Below, one piece after another: positions 10,800 to 23,029 of a stretch of DNA of 64,000 bases. The translations under genes and the position numbers were made by a program. This stretch comes from Symbiodinium microadriaticum. Its lineage: Eukaryota > Sar > Dinophyceae > Suessiales > Symbiodiniaceae. Position 1 is the stretch's first letter; each line of letters opens with the position of its first letter. The notes beneath the pieces are model-generated. The model saw only the letters and a list, made by a program, of their open reading frames with translations. It searched no databases and had not been told where the DNA came from. The stretch is taken from NCBI GenBank assembly GCA_001939145.1, contig LSRX01000459.1, positions 298,788 through 362,787 on the forward strand, given 5' to 3'.

Positions 10800-12930
10800 A
10801 GGGCACGAAACTTTGCTTGCTCTCTCTGGGACGGGGTCTCTGAGGTATGCAGGCCAGATGCCTCTCCGGAATGGAGCCCAGCGGACCAGTGCCATTCACG
10901 TCTCCATCTCTCAGTGTCTCGTACAGACTCAAACACTAGCCAGGCCAGTCGGGGGGGGCGCCTCAAAATCTTGTCATTATCTTTTGCCGCTTCAGGATTT
11001 GTGTTTTGGGGAACTTCCAGTCATAGAGGAGTCACGGGCGAGTGCCTTCCCCGAGCACCTGTAAACAGGGCCGCTGTACCATTTCTAACTTGTATATGAG
11101 CAGGGAGCTGCTTTAGATGCTGCGCCGGGCAAAAGCCGACGGCTGGCTGTGCTTGTGAAATAGCCCTGTGAAGTTCGCACGCCAGCTTACCTGGCACGCC
11201 CCACTTCTGATGCCCGCGTAGCTGTTGCTGTAGAGATTTGCGATGCAAATTGGCATGTTGAAGCCGCCAAGCTGAACAGATAGATGGACACATCAAACAG
11301 CACTGTTTGCGAAGAAAAGACAACGCCTGAGACTTCAGACAGATGTCCGGAATTGCTGCACCGCTGAGCCTCGGCTTAGTTTGTGTGGTCGCCTGTGGTC
11401 GAGATGTCCTGCCAGTTTATTGCTCTCCTCGGTTTGTAGGCTGATTATTATTATCATCAGCATCAGCTTTTGGTATCTTCATTTTAGGTATTTTCATTAT
11501 TATAGCTCTTGAGCTACTACTTCGGAGGTGCGCTCTTCCACCTTTCTGTACTGTAGGTCGACTCCAAGCCCACCTGCGCGACGAGGCCGAAGCGTGAGGA
11601 AAGGATCCTTATGTGCCAGTGGTCCAAAAGTAGTAGCGGGCGTCTGCAGGGCACCGTAGACAGGTGTTTCGAGATGTTTCGAGGCAATGTGCTTCAAGGT
11701 GTGGGGAAACGCATATCGCGAGAAGAAGGCTCACGGCTAACTAGTTTCAATCTTCCAAGCTCTGCGTCTCTTGAGGGTTTCACTGTTTCCCACACTTTCA
11801 AACACGTTGTTAGACTCGGCTCCGGAAAAAAGGTTGTATTTCATGTAGGTGTAGCCAGCAGCGTCAGACGAAGCAACTGCTGCAGCAACACCACAACGGC
11901 AACACGACGAGCAATCATCGTCTTGAAAGCATACTTGGATGCGAAGCGGAAAGCTTTCTTGTAGAACCCAGCAGCAGCCCGCTGACGGCAAAGTCTGCCG
12001 AGCTCTTCGAGCAACGGCTGCTACACCTGCCCTCTCCAGAGAGAAGAGTAAACATGGTGCAACAGATCACCCAACACGTTCGTCTGGGGTAAAGGGGTCA
12101 GGCGAGAGACAGCGAACCGAGATTACTTGCTCAATGTATTGCCAGAGAAAACATGAGAAACCCGTGGAAGTCGTTGGAGAGGCAGGAGTCGTTATGGTGA
12201 AACACGAGCCGGCATGCCAGTGTAAGAAGCAGCCACGGAGTAGGATGCTCGGTACGCCACTTGAGCTGTGTTGGTCGCAAGCACTGAAGCACCCACCCTC
12301 CCTGCAAGCCGGAACGACAGAAGTTTGAGGCGCCGACGCCAAAAATGAAATGCAACTGCGGGCCTACCAGCTCGCTCGACAAATTACAAAAAGCATACAA
12401 GAGGCGTGTGTAATCAGTGATCTTTGCGGTCGGTTCATGCAGGTTCGGATCGTCCACAACGAGGCTCGACACACAGTTAGCTTGAGGCGTTTGTAGGGAA
12501 GACTGGCGCAGCCTCCTTCCTTCTTCCTGCCCCAGGTGATGAGTTTAGATGCACGTGTCGCGCTGCTCGAGGATTCCTGCCAGCTCGGAGTTTGTCTCGT
12601 GCATTGACAGTTGGGCTGCAGCTGAAGCACTTGGAAGCATTTCTGGAGTGTTGAGGAGCAGGCCGCCCTTGCTCCTCGCTTCGGGGGTCGAGGCGAGGAA
12701 CGTCGAATCGTTCTTTTGAGCTTCAAGCGTTCTCTTCATGCTTGATCTAGCTCTGGAATCAAAAGTTATGTGCTTGCTTGACATGTTGCAAGACTGAGAT
12801 TGTCCCGAACTCAACGTCTAGAAATCGCAGCTTATATCAGGTCCAGCACCTCTGGACAGCGAGGGCTTGCTTGAGGCTGTGAAGCCTCCAGTTTCGCTTC
12901 AGGCCTGGCTTCTAGACGTGTACGTTGTAC
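10800..12930. other. no supported gene
   Basis: The frames here are short and overlap on both strands. I see no family motif and no consistent exon chain, only an AT-rich stretch with ATTATT words near 11440-11510. Confidence 0.4.
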
Positions 12931-12947
12931 ACGCATACACATATGAT

Positions 12948-13041
12948 CACATATGGGTAGTTCTCATTAGGGTCCTTTTTTGAGGGTGCGTACAGTCTTG
13001 GGAATCCAAAAAGGGACCCTAATTCAGAAAACTACCCATAT
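12948..13041. repeat. imperfect inverted repeat (MITE- or hairpin-like element)
   Basis: The left arm begins ATATGGGTAGTTCTCATT and continues AGGGTCCTTTTTTG. The right arm, read on the opposite strand, is ATATGGGTAGTTTTCTGAAT followed by AGGGTCCCTTTTTGG. The arms are about 32 bases each around a short centre. The same GGGTAGTTCTC...AGGGTCCTTTTT word order recurs near 40509-40552. There is no coding capacity, so it would be non-autonomous if mobile. Confidence 0.65.
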
Positions 13042-13176
13042 ATGTATACGATCGTGTACGTATGTGTATGTTGTTCTTCACAGGATTTCCCAAGTATACA
13101 CATGCTGGCCTATGCATATACAGAGATATGCACACGCATGTACATATTCATGCATGTAAATCAACATATCCGTATG

Positions 13177-13250
13177 TTATGTATGTATGTATGTATGTAT
13201 GCATGTATGCATGCATGCATGCATGTATGTATGTATGTATGTATGTATGG
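13177..13250. repeat. ATGT/ATGC tetranucleotide microsatellite
   Basis: A GTAT/GCAT tetranucleotide run of about 70 bases. It gives spurious tyrosine/methionine/cysteine frames. Confidence 0.9.
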
Positions 13251-13259
13251 ATAGAAACC

Positions 13260-15930
13260 TACGCAACAGAGTATACGCTATATCTATTAGTATGCCACAA
13301 CATTGCTGTCTTTCCTGCGGCATACTACGTGTCGTAAAAGGGTGCTAGACTGCTACACCTTATGACAGACGTGTGCAGTGTATTGTCAGGCATGTCAATC
13401 GACAAAGCCTGCGAGCCTCCCCGCAGAAGGAGGTGGGCCAGAAGCATAGGTTCCGGATGTGCCACGATATGGGACTAGACCGACATGACAATGATGAACG
13501 ACAGCATGGCAAAAAGGCTCTGGTGCTTAGGAATTGGTGGTTAGGAGTTCAGTGCGGGTATATGCACCTCTTGCCGGATACAAGACAAGCGGGCAGCGAA
13601 GTTGGCCTTCCCATGGCAGAGCAAAATCTAACATGGCCTGCGCTGCTCGCCTGCTCGGAGGACATTCGAGGTTGCGTTCAGCATTTTCGATGGGTTCCGG
13701 AGCGTTCAGCTCAGCTTGCTGCAAAAACAGGCTTCTGATTCGCAGCAGTTGTTGTGGTACTTCGTGTAACGCTCCACGGCACCAAGGAACCGCGATGGGG
13801 TGGGATTGGGGGACCAAGGCTGGAACTTGCATGGGTCAGAGTACTCGCCTGCTCTCTTCCATCTACGAAGCTTTCATATGCTTTCATGACATCCCCTACC
13901 ATACGCACTGCCTCACCGAAACCGAACGACAGCAAAAGTTGCTTTGGCCTGTTAGGTATGGCAGTGAGGGGCCTGGGGTGCAGCATTCTGGGAGATGAGC
14001 GCAGTGCATTTTGCTCTTCCGTGCTTGCCAGAAACGGGATATGAATCTATGTCGAACCGTCAGCGTGGTAGAGCAAGCTGCATGAGCACTTCCTAGAGCT
14101 GTCGAATCTGCCTTTGGAAACGTCCGCTGCTTGCATACGGCTGCACGCAGTGCAGCCGGGGGGTCTCATTATTTATTATATTTAATATTATTGATCTTAT
14201 TATTATGATTATTATTATGATAATAATAATAAATATTTATTACTACTATTACTCTAGGAGACCAGGGCTGCCTTGGGGTTGCCTCGAAGACTTCGAAAGC
14301 AGAGTGGATTCTGGATTGCTCATAAGGACCCAAGGGGGAGGCCTGTGAAGGGTTTCGGGGAGAATTACATGTAACCACGGGCATAGATGCCAGCAGTGAC
14401 TTCATAGTCAAGACCTCCTGGCCGTATGTTTCTGAAATCCGCAAATCACACGTTAGGTTCGACGTTCTGCGTATCTGGCTTCCCAATTCAACTAGCGCCT
14501 GAGGGAACACAAGAGATTCCGACAGCAGCCCAGCTGCAAATTTTGCTTTCGGTTCGAAGCTAGACGATCAAGAGCATGCTTCATGCTTGTATCTCTCACC
14601 GGCATCGCTTCCACTAGTGGCCTCCAGCGCCTCAATCGTAGAGCAACAGCAGCTGCAATTTTCAGCACTTGGGATCAACCACACAACGGGGACCGACTCG
14701 AGTCGAGACCCTGCTTCAGCGTCAACAGGCTTCGACCCCAGCACACTGCTTAGACTCACTCGTTGGTATGTCGCTCCGGTGCTCGCCTTAAGTGCATGTG
14801 CATTGCGGGCATCGAGCGTCAATGAGGCAAGCCCGATGGCGGGCCGCAGACACCCTTCAGGCCAGCTGGGGCACCATGATCTCCTGAGAGCTGCGTTAGA
14901 AGCTTCGCTTGCAAGCGCCACTGCACTCCAAAGGCACGTCTTCTAAGCATCGGTAGCAGATCTCTGTTCGGTTGCTCCAGGCTTGCACGTATCAATATGC
15001 GGTGTTACCCTAAATCCTAAACCCCTAAATAATTACCAAGCGGTAGGATGCCTTGGACCTGACGAGGCTCGCGCCTGCTGGCAATCTTGGTCAGCTGCTC
15101 AGGAAATTCGGTCAGCGCACATGGGAAGCTGCCGGCACCAATGCCCGGCAATTTGCAAACAAGGCAGGTGACACAAGACTCTGTCAAACAACGGCGTTTT
15201 TCTGAGGGCATCGTGCTGGCGGCAAGCCAGCTCTGTACACGAACTCTATTCGTCCAGCCATGTTCTCAGCAGACTGCCACGGGCAGCATGCAATTGAAAT
15301 TCTGACAGAATTCTCGACGGCGCTGTTGATGAATGCTGTTGTCTTGTCAACTGAGGGTTTCGCCTTCTTCGAGGCTGATGCCGGCAGCCAGGACGTTTGT
15401 GACACGTGTTCCGTCAGAAACTTACAGCGTGCGATCGCAGATCCGCAGGAACCCGCTGAGTCATATCCCTCGATTTGCCGAGGAAGAAGGCCGAATCTGC
15501 ATCTCATGGGTCGCAGACATTTGTGGCAAAGATGTATGACATAGTGTGACAGTGGAGGCGATTCAGCGACAACAGAGCCCAAGACCGAAGAAGCCGAGGT
15601 TGAGGCCTGCACCGAGGAGGTTTCAGACACTTTCAGTGGAGTCTCTCACGTGTCTCAGCAGGCTCCGGCACCTGAATCAGTGACTCCCTTGTTCCAGGAC
15701 AGGGGTATGGTTTCCAGCGTGGGTTGCTTCGGTCGTGCCTCATTCCCTAGCACGAGGAGCTGAACGTGACCAGCACATCACAAGCCAAGAAGCTCAAGGG
15801 TGTGCCGTGACTGCAAGCAGAGCGGTGCTAGTCCAAGACTCGACCACGAGGCAAGCCCAGGGAGAAGAGGGCATTGCGAAGCATCTTTGGCTCAGATCTT
15901 TGCGCGTCAGTTTGGATTCCGATCATTAGC
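13260..15930. other. no supported gene; AT-rich tract and a telomere-like patch
   Basis: An ATTATT-type tract lies at 14165-14255. At 15005-15030 there is a short patch of CCCTAAAT/CCTAAACC words, similar to the plant and dinoflagellate telomere unit. A + frame at 14587-14946 (119 codons) and frames near 15.25-15.6 kb are open but match no family I know. The last few hundred bases are the ClpB 5' flank. Confidence 0.4.
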
Positions 15931-15965
15931 CTTTGGGCGCCCATTTCAATTCGTTTGTTCGCGAG

Positions 15966-18792
15966 ATGTCGGGTGGAGGTGACTTCACGGAGATGGCCGG
16001 CGAGGCGATCAAGGATGGCGTTCGCTTGGCTCGGGAGAGGGGTCATCTCCAACTAGACCCGGCCCATGTCTTCAGCATCCTCGTGAAAGAGCGGAGCAGC
16101 CTTCCAGCGCAAGTGCTCTCCCGCTTGAATGGCGACAGCCAAGAGGTGGTGAAGGGCTGCGACAGGCTTCTGGGCAGCTTCAGTTCCCAAAGCCCAGCGC
16201 CAGAGGAGATCTCTCCGAACAATGCCATGCGTGGGGTCCTTGCCGAAGCAGAGCGCCTGAGGACGGCCGGTGGAGATAGCTATCTCAGCTTGCCCGACCT
16301 CTTCCTTGCACTGCTGAAGCAGAAGTCCTTGAAAGAGGTCTTGTCCTCGGCAGGCTACAGCATCTCGGCGGTGGAGAAGGCCATACAGGAAGTCCGAGGA
16401 TCACGGAAAGTGGACAGCCAAACTGCCGATGAGAACTTCGAGGCCTTGTCGAAGTACGGAAGGGACCTCGTGGCCGATGCGGAGAACGGCAAGCTCGACC
16501 CGGTCATCGGCCGCGATGACGAGATCCGGCGGGTGGTGCAGGTTCTAGCCCGCAGGACCAAGAACAATCCCATCTTGGTTGGAGATCCAGGTGTTGGAAA
16601 GACAGCCATTGCAGAGGGTTTGGCACAGCGTGTAGTGGTTGGGGATGTTCCCGAAGCGCTGAAGGACTGCCGCATCATCGCACTTGATGTTGGTGCGCTG
16701 ATCAGCGGTGCCAAGTACCGAGGCGAGTTCGAAGAGAGGCTAAAGGCTGTGCTCCAGGAAGTGAAGGACGCAGAGGGACGGGTTGTGCTTTTCATCGATG
16801 AAGCCCACCTGCTGATAGGTGCAGGAAAGACAGACGGGGCCATGGATGCTGCAAACCTCCTGAAGCCGATGTTGGCTCGTGGCGAGCTCCGCTGTATCGG
16901 GGCCACGACTCTGGACGAGTACCGAAAATACATTGAGAAGGATGCTGCCTTGGAGAGACGCTTCCAGCAGGTCCACGTGGAAGAGCCGTCGGTGCAGACT
17001 GCCATCACCATCCTTCGGGGCCTGAAAGACAGGTATGCAGCCCACCACGGCGTGAGCATCCAGGATGCATCCCTCGTTGCTGCTGCGACTTTGTCCAGTC
17101 GCTACATCACTTCCCGATTTCTTCCCGACAAGGCCGTGGATCTGCTTGATGAAGCTTGCTCCAAGATCCGTGTGCAGCTGAGCTCTCAACCCGAGGCCAT
17201 CGATAGCCTGGAGCGCCGCCGACAGTACCTCGAAGTAGAGGTTAAAGCACTGAGCAAGGAGAAAGATCAGGGCTCCAAGACACGGCTAGCAGAGGCACGG
17301 AAGGAGCTATCCAGCGTTTCTGAGCAGCTTGCTCCGCTGCGGGCGCGTTACCAGCAGGAGCGAGAGCTCATCGATGACTTGCGCAAGGCGAAGCAGAAGC
17401 TGCAGGATCTGAAGAGGAAGCTGGAGGTCATGGAGGCACGCCACGATGTCGACGCCGCCGCAGATCTCCGCTATGATGCCATCCCAGGGGTGCAGCAACG
17501 CATCCGCGAGCTCGAGGCAAAGAAGAAAGAGCAGGAGGATGCGACAGAGAGCCCACTGCTGGTGGAGACCGTGACACCCGGCCACATCGCCGAGGTCGTT
17601 TCGCGCTGGACAGGCATTCCGGTATCCAAGCTTTCACAGGGGGAGAAGGCCCGGCTGCTGAGTCTGGAGGCGGAGCTGAGGAAACGAGTCATCGGACAGG
17701 AGGAGGCGGCTGCCGCTGTGGCCCGCGCCGTGCTGCGCAGCGCCGCCGGCCTCGCGCGTCGGAACCAGCCCACGGGCTCCTTTCTCTTTGCCGGGCCTAC
17801 GGGCGTGGGAAAGACTGAGCTGGCAAAGGCTCTCGCCGCAGAGCTCTTTGACAGCGAGGCGCGGATGATCAGATTCGACATGTCCGAGTACATGGAGCAG
17901 CATGCGGTCTCGAGGCTCATCGGTGCCCCTCCGGGTTACGTGGGACATGAAGCTGGTGGCCAGCTAACTGAGGCTCTGCGCCGGCATCCCTACAGTGTGG
18001 TGCTCTTCGATGAGATGGAGAAAGCTCACCCGCAAGTTCTCAATGTACTCCTGCAGTTGCTCGACGATGGCCGGATCACCGACAGCCACGGCAGGACGGC
18101 GAGCATGCATTGACATGGACAAAAGCCGGCTGTGGCTTGAGCATGCACTTTAAGATGCGTTAGCACACCAAAACCTTCAAGGTTCAGGACCTAGGACGCT
18201 TTGCATTTCAGTGGTTCAGAGCAAACACCAACTGCCTCAGCTCACTCATCGCAGGACGGTGGACTGCACGAACTGCGTCGTGATCATGACTAGCAACCTC
18301 GGTTCTGAGCACCTCATGGCTATGGCCGGAGATGCTGGCAGGCACGGACCTGCCCTGGAGAAGGCACGCTCCATGGTGCTGCAGACCATCAGGCGATCCC
18401 TGAGACCAGAGCTCTTGAATCGCCTGGACGATGTCATTGTCTTCAGCCCTCTCAACGGCGACGTTCTCCGCCAGGTTGTGCGACTGCAGCTCGCCGACGT
18501 GGTCCGCAGGTTGGACGAGCTGGAGGTCACCATGCACATCACCGACGCAGCAGTGGACCGAGTGTTGAAGGCAGCTCACGACCCAGAAATGGGTGCCCGG
18601 CCATTGAAGCGCTACATGGAGCGGCATCTGGTTTCACGTCTCAGCACCCTAGTCCTGGAAGACAAGCTGCCAGCTGGAAGTTCCGTCACCATCGACTGGA
18701 AGGCCACCGGTGGCAGAGGCGATTGGGAATTTGATGTGGTGAGCACTTTGAAGAGGCAGCGGACTGATGAGCATGGATACGCAAAGTTGTGA
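15966..18792 (+). CDS. ClpB: ClpB/HSP101-type AAA+ protein disaggregase (888 aa, two exons)
   Basis: ClpB/Hsp104/HSP101 is a hexameric ATPase that threads aggregated proteins through its pore, with Hsp70. I take ATG 15966; an upstream in-frame TTG at 15933 is not a normal eukaryotic start. Exon 1 is 15966-18094, the intron 18095-18254 and exon 2 18255-18792, giving 888 residues (E. coli ClpB 857, yeast Hsp104 908). Domains in order: N-domain (about 1-145); NBD1 with Walker A GDPGVGKT (206-213), Walker B LFIDEAH (about 275-281) and pore loop KYRGEFEER; a full coiled-coil M-domain (about 400-530), which separates ClpB from ClpA/ClpC; NBD2 with Walker A GPTGVGKT (610-617), Walker [12 protein letters not shown] and pore loop GYVG; sensor region [11 protein letters not shown] in exon 2. 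No clear organelle presequence is visible, so it is probably cytosolic. No catalytic residue appears to be missing. Confidence 0.96.
18095..18254 (+). other. ClpB intron (GA-AG) with direct repeats at its ends
   Basis: The nine bases GCAGGACGG occur at both junctions, at 18091-18099 and 18251-18259. Splicing between them restores the conserved ClpB sequence DSHGRTVDC in frame. The repeat makes the cut point ambiguous; with AG as acceptor the intron is 160 bases and starts with GA. Confidence 0.8.
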
Positions 18793-18799
18793 AAGCTTG

Positions 18800-20140
18800 C
18801 GAGTCCAGACTGATGTCGTCTGGACATCAGATTTTGCATGGGTGTTGAGGTCCTGCTATGTACAGCATGCGGACCAAGACTAGGACTCAGTTTGAGGGTA
18901 AGTGAGACCCCATGATGCCAGGTGGAGCTGTACCCGAAAGAATCAACCTGACATCACTTTAGCACAGTGGGAAACAGAAAAACAGAGTATACCGCCACAC
19001 CTTGTTCAGAGGCGATCATGTGGACTGTACAGGGCCGCGGCCATGTCTCACTTCAGCCCTCTGCCAGCTGGTTGCCGACAACCGCTGTGCGACTCCAGAT
19101 TTAGTTCCGTTCCAGATTTTACGAGGCTGGCAAGTCCTCGAAATACCGGCAGAAGCCATAAGGTACGTCTTAAGAAAGAGCCCGGGCTGCAAGGTGCGGC
19201 GGCGCTGGCTCAGTGCTTCAAGTCGCAAGTCTATGCAAGTCTCCTGAGCCGCAGCAGAGGCGATGGTTGCGATTTTCAACACCGGAGAAAGGGCCGGGAA
19301 CCCAGGGAACCCAGAGCAACATTCTGTCTCCTTGTCTTAGACAAGATGATCTGCCCGAAGCTTGACACAGTCGTCGCTTGCCAACGTTGACCCGTGAGGC
19401 TGCAGATCTTGTTCTACTATCGCCGCGGAACAGGAGCACCATGCTGCACCCTCTCGGCAGTGATGTATTGGGCCTCCTATCTAGTCAACGGTTAGAAAGT
19501 TTAGTAGCCAGTCATTCCGAAGGTTATTGGTGCATAGGAGCAGCTGAAAAGCATGCGAAGCTTTGTCGTCTGCACAGCACGACCTTTTCAGTGAACCTGC
19601 CGGCTGAGTTGGGTTGACCTGCAAGCTTATGCGAGCTTGGCAAAGTCAAGACAGGTATGCGATCGCGGAGATGCCCCAGGAGTTTCGACCTGCGGTGCGA
19701 GCCCAAGCTTCATTCCGAGACCAAGCAGACTTTGCCTTGTTGCCCCTGTTCAGGCACAGTTTCTGCTGCGCCAGCGTGATCGCAAAATGAGGCCAAGCCA
19801 AGCCTTTGCATGCTTTCGCTGCAAGGAACCACTGCCGGTAGCCGCCAAGTGCGCCTGATGACGGCCAGGGTGCGAGTGCTCCAGCACTTCCAGCCAGTCG
19901 CGGATGCTGACGCTGAGGTCAAAGGCTCAGGACTCAGGACCTGGGCTTCGTGACGAGCTGCGTAGCCAGGAGATGCGGGTTTCGAAGACAACGAACTCTA
20001 CGAAGCTCGGATCCGCAGTGCTGACCCTGGAGTGCTTTGCAGTGTCCACGCAGTAACAAGTTTACCGAGCACGGCAAAAAATAGCAAGGGATGACGCAGT
20101 CTGGCAGTTCAGTCGAATCCTTCCTTGCCTGTTCCTGCCT
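18800..20140. other. ClpB 3' flank; one possible exon
   Basis: Mostly no coding signal. A possible + exon after an acceptor near 19756 reads AQFLLRQRDRKMRPSQAFAC, followed by a frame containing VRVLQHFQPVADADAEVKG near 19870. Neither is assigned to a family, and they could belong to the gene that follows. Confidence 0.3.
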
Positions 20141-20147
20141 CGAGATT

Positions 20148-20274
20148 ATGAGCAAGTTTGTGGATGTCGCCGGCAACAATTTGAAGCGAACGGCCCTGAG
20201 CTTAGCCCAGAAAAACCAAGAACACGCTCGCTCGCTTGTTCTCTCTCTGTGTGTCTCTCGCTCTCTCTCTCTCT

Positions 20275-20306
<32 letters not shown>

Positions 20307-20545
20307 TCTGTCCATCTGTCTCTCCTTCTTCCTGTCTCTCTGTCTCTCCGTCTCTCTCTCGCTCGTTCCTTCTTTTCCCCCCTGCGAGCGCCGCACAGTC
20401 CCACCAGAGGTCAAGCTTGAGTTCCAGGGGGCATTCACGGCTTCCATTGCCATGGAAGCCATCGAGAAGGTGGCCCCTAGTGGGGCTAGAAAACATGTAG
20501 AGCTAGACTGGGAGTTGTGCTTGTGTCGGCATGCTGAAATTGGAT
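20148..20545 (+). CDS. unrecognised protein, first exons
   Basis: ATG at 20148 opens MSKFVDVAGNNLKRTALSLA (to about 20210). After a CT-rich intron, an acceptor near 20411 begins VKLEFQGAFTASIAMEAIEK, which continues VAPSGARKHVELDW. The two-part pattern faintly recalls small Alba-type nucleic-acid-binding proteins, but the resemblance is too weak for a call. A further possible exon, HKAHRQFTWTVRKAIVRPAS, lies near 20819. The gene may continue to the exons ending at 23028. Confidence 0.35.
20246..20365. repeat. CT dinucleotide-rich microsatellite
   Basis: A CTCTCTCT-rich tract with imperfect TTTCTC and GTCTCT interruptions. It probably lies in an intron between the MSKFVDV exon and the VKLEFQG exon. 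Confidence 0.9.
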
Positions 20546-20899
20546 GACTCGTACGAGGTCGTTTCTTTGTTCCGCCCTTTGTTGCCCGTACTGTTTCGCG
20601 GAGCAGAAAGTTGTATGAATGTCTAGCTCACGTAAACTCGCTGTCTGAACTCCGAGATCTCGTGCACTCTGGTGAACTGAAAGTCATTCCGGGTCCTCTG
20701 GTGAAAAGACTACCGGCCGTCCCGCAGCACAGTGCTTACTCTTGACACCATACTTGTAGAGCCATCCATTCCTGCCAGTCATCATCAGTCATCCTCCCTC
20801 CCTGGTGCAGGCTCAGCACAAAGCCCACCGCCAATTTACATGGACGGTGCGCAAGGCCATCGTCCGTCCAGCCTCGTTTCCTTACCGTGGAGAGTCGCC

Positions 20900-22370
20900 G
20901 GCTAGACATCTACAGACCACAGACTGCACATGGTTTCAGAGTGACGTGGGCACGGCTCTGTGAGGTGTTCAAGCCAGAATCGGAAGGCAGAAGGGTTGAA
21001 AGGGGTTGAAGCTCTTCGATCCGCATACGCTCAGCATGTTGAGTAGGCCCGCAGATTTTCCCGATGTCTCGCCTCATGCATGCATCACTACTTGTAGCAG
21101 CATGATTGCATGCATTTCTCCCTGCAGGTGGCATCACTACCAGAATGACTATTGTGCGCGAGCTGCATAAGAACATGGAAACATGTCTCACGGTCTCACG
21201 TGTTGTAGTCTACTGCTTTGCTGGGACACGGGGACTTTCTTGACGGTGCAGAGAAGTATCTACAGAAGACACAGCCAGCTTTCTTTTTGCGGGAGCGATA
21301 TGCCTGAACAGTTAATTACTGGCTGAAGCGATTGCAGCATCGCAACTGAGGTCGCAACCTGAGTCTTTCCGCAATGCGTTGCCCCGTGCAATGGAGCAGC
21401 GGGAGGCAGACTCCAGGTTCTCGGTTCACTGCAGGAGGTTTTCTGAGATTTCTCAGGCCTTTCAAAGATCGTGAAGCCTTCCCAGGCTTCCCAGACGCCC
21501 TAGGCCAATGCCCTCTTTTTCAGCGAATCCCTACCGGTCCCTGCTGGCCGGCACTCCCATGAGCCACCAAGTGGACAGGACAGAGGGGATAATCTATTCC
21601 TCACTTTAAAAATAGTGCAGATGGGCATTTGCCCCCCTGGAGTGATGCGACCTCGCGGCGAGATGATAATTCTTTTGCTGTGCTATGCTGTGCTGACTCT
21701 GGACTCATCCGGTGCTACAGCGCTGGTATCTCTGCAGATTGTCCATCATTGCTAACTGGCTGGCCCATGAAGGTTGTTAGACGTGGTGCAATGCTTCGTC
21801 CGCAGCCATAGAGAACTTGACTTGTGCAGCAAAGAACAACACATTTGGATGCCAACAAGGAGACGACCAGACAAGATACTGAGCTCAGCACGGACAGGCT
21901 TTGTTTGTGACTTTGTGGACCCAGCTCCAGTCCTGCTCGCTTTCCTCGAGCTAGGGCAGCTAGGAAGGCGCGTGGCGGAGTGTTTTCAGAGGGAATTCGG
22001 ACATTCTCACGAGGCCTGTAGTAGGGTCGGCAGCTACCAGACGATGCTACGTACGGAAGTCAGGCTTTTTCGCGGTCGTTCGTTGCCCATTGTGGGATGC
22101 AGAGTCAGGCTAAGCACTCGGTGACGATGAAGACAGCCAAGTACCGATCACCAAAAGGCGCGGACTGTGTGTAAGACTTCTCACACGACCCCAAACACAG
22201 CTTCGCAGCTTGCCGCTTCATCAGGCAAGCCCCAAGTGGATCCGTTGACGATTGATGCATGTGATTGGGCGAAGATCTCAGTGCCATGTGCCGTAATCAT
22301 GTACAGTAGTGTGCATTCAAGCATGTCGACTTACCATTCTTTTCATACGGACTTCCCGCAGCTTTTTTTG
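20900..22370. other. no supported gene
   Basis: There are only short frames on both strands, with no motif I recognise. The block may be intronic to a gene spanning 20.1-23.0 kb, but I cannot show this. Confidence 0.35.
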
Positions 22371-22376
22371 CTCAGG

Positions 22377-23028
22377 TGGTTGTGAATGGCTGTGGTTACA
22401 GCCAGGCTACTCCGCTTGACTGTTGGATCGGAATTCTCCCTCAATGTTACTGGAATCAGACTGGCACACCTTGCTGTTCAGCAAGCGCGAGGGGTACAGT
22501 TTTAGGAACTTCGTGTCGCAGTAACATGAGACTCGGTCGAAAGTCTCTACATATTGCCTGTGAGCTCATCACCTGGACAGCTTCTATGGATTGTGACGGC
22601 TGTTGGAAATTGGTCAATCTCCGTGGATCTTTGTCTGCGTGAACGATCCACATGTCTTTAGACAGGGCAACGGAGATTGGCAGCTCTTCCTCAAGAAGCA
22701 GGTAGGGGCAGAACAGTGGCTCCTCAGCGCCAGCAGAAGTGTGGGGGTGCTAGTCGTCTGCTGCTTCACCTGATATTCTTTGAAATGTACGTTTCTGTTT
22801 AGGAAGAAAGCTTGTGGTTTGCCAGGTATGGCTGATGCGAGTCTGCCAGCGGAAGACTGCCACCACCATCGCATCCGAGTTTGAGGAGACCAAGCTGGTT
22901 ACCTCACTAAGACTTTTTCAGTGACCAGTGTGCTGAAGGAGCAGGGAGAGCAGATAGACATTGAGACAGTGGAGGCGTACTGCGCAGAGGCACCGAGCAT
23001 CACAACTCTGATGCAAGTGGGGGTGTGA
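22377..23028 (+). CDS. unrecognised protein, last exons
   Basis: The segments are VVVNGCGYSQATPLDCW (from 22377), GNGDWQLFLKKQ (22666-22701, after CAG), VWLMRVCQRKTATTIASEFE (from 22826) and TSVLKEQGEQIDIETVEAYC (from about 22924). The last continues to a TGA at 23026-23028. Each follows an AG acceptor, and the charged, helical C-terminus looks like real protein. No family is recognised. It ends about 630 bases before the Erv46-like gene on the same strand. Confidence 0.4.
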
Positions 23029-23029
23029 C

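Noticed and set aside
15005-15030. Internal telomere (also near 35387, 35590 and 46810)
   Set aside because: Only two or three degenerate TTTAGGG-like words occur at each place, too few for a telomere or a chromosome fusion site.
15933-15965. Upstream start for ClpB
   Set aside because: The codon at 15933 is TTG, and ClpB proteins normally begin near the [10 protein letters not shown] position (ATG 15966).
16355-17059. 234-codon - frame opposite ClpB (also 17189-16740 and 17920-17471)
   Set aside because: Shadow of the strongly conserved ClpB coding strand.
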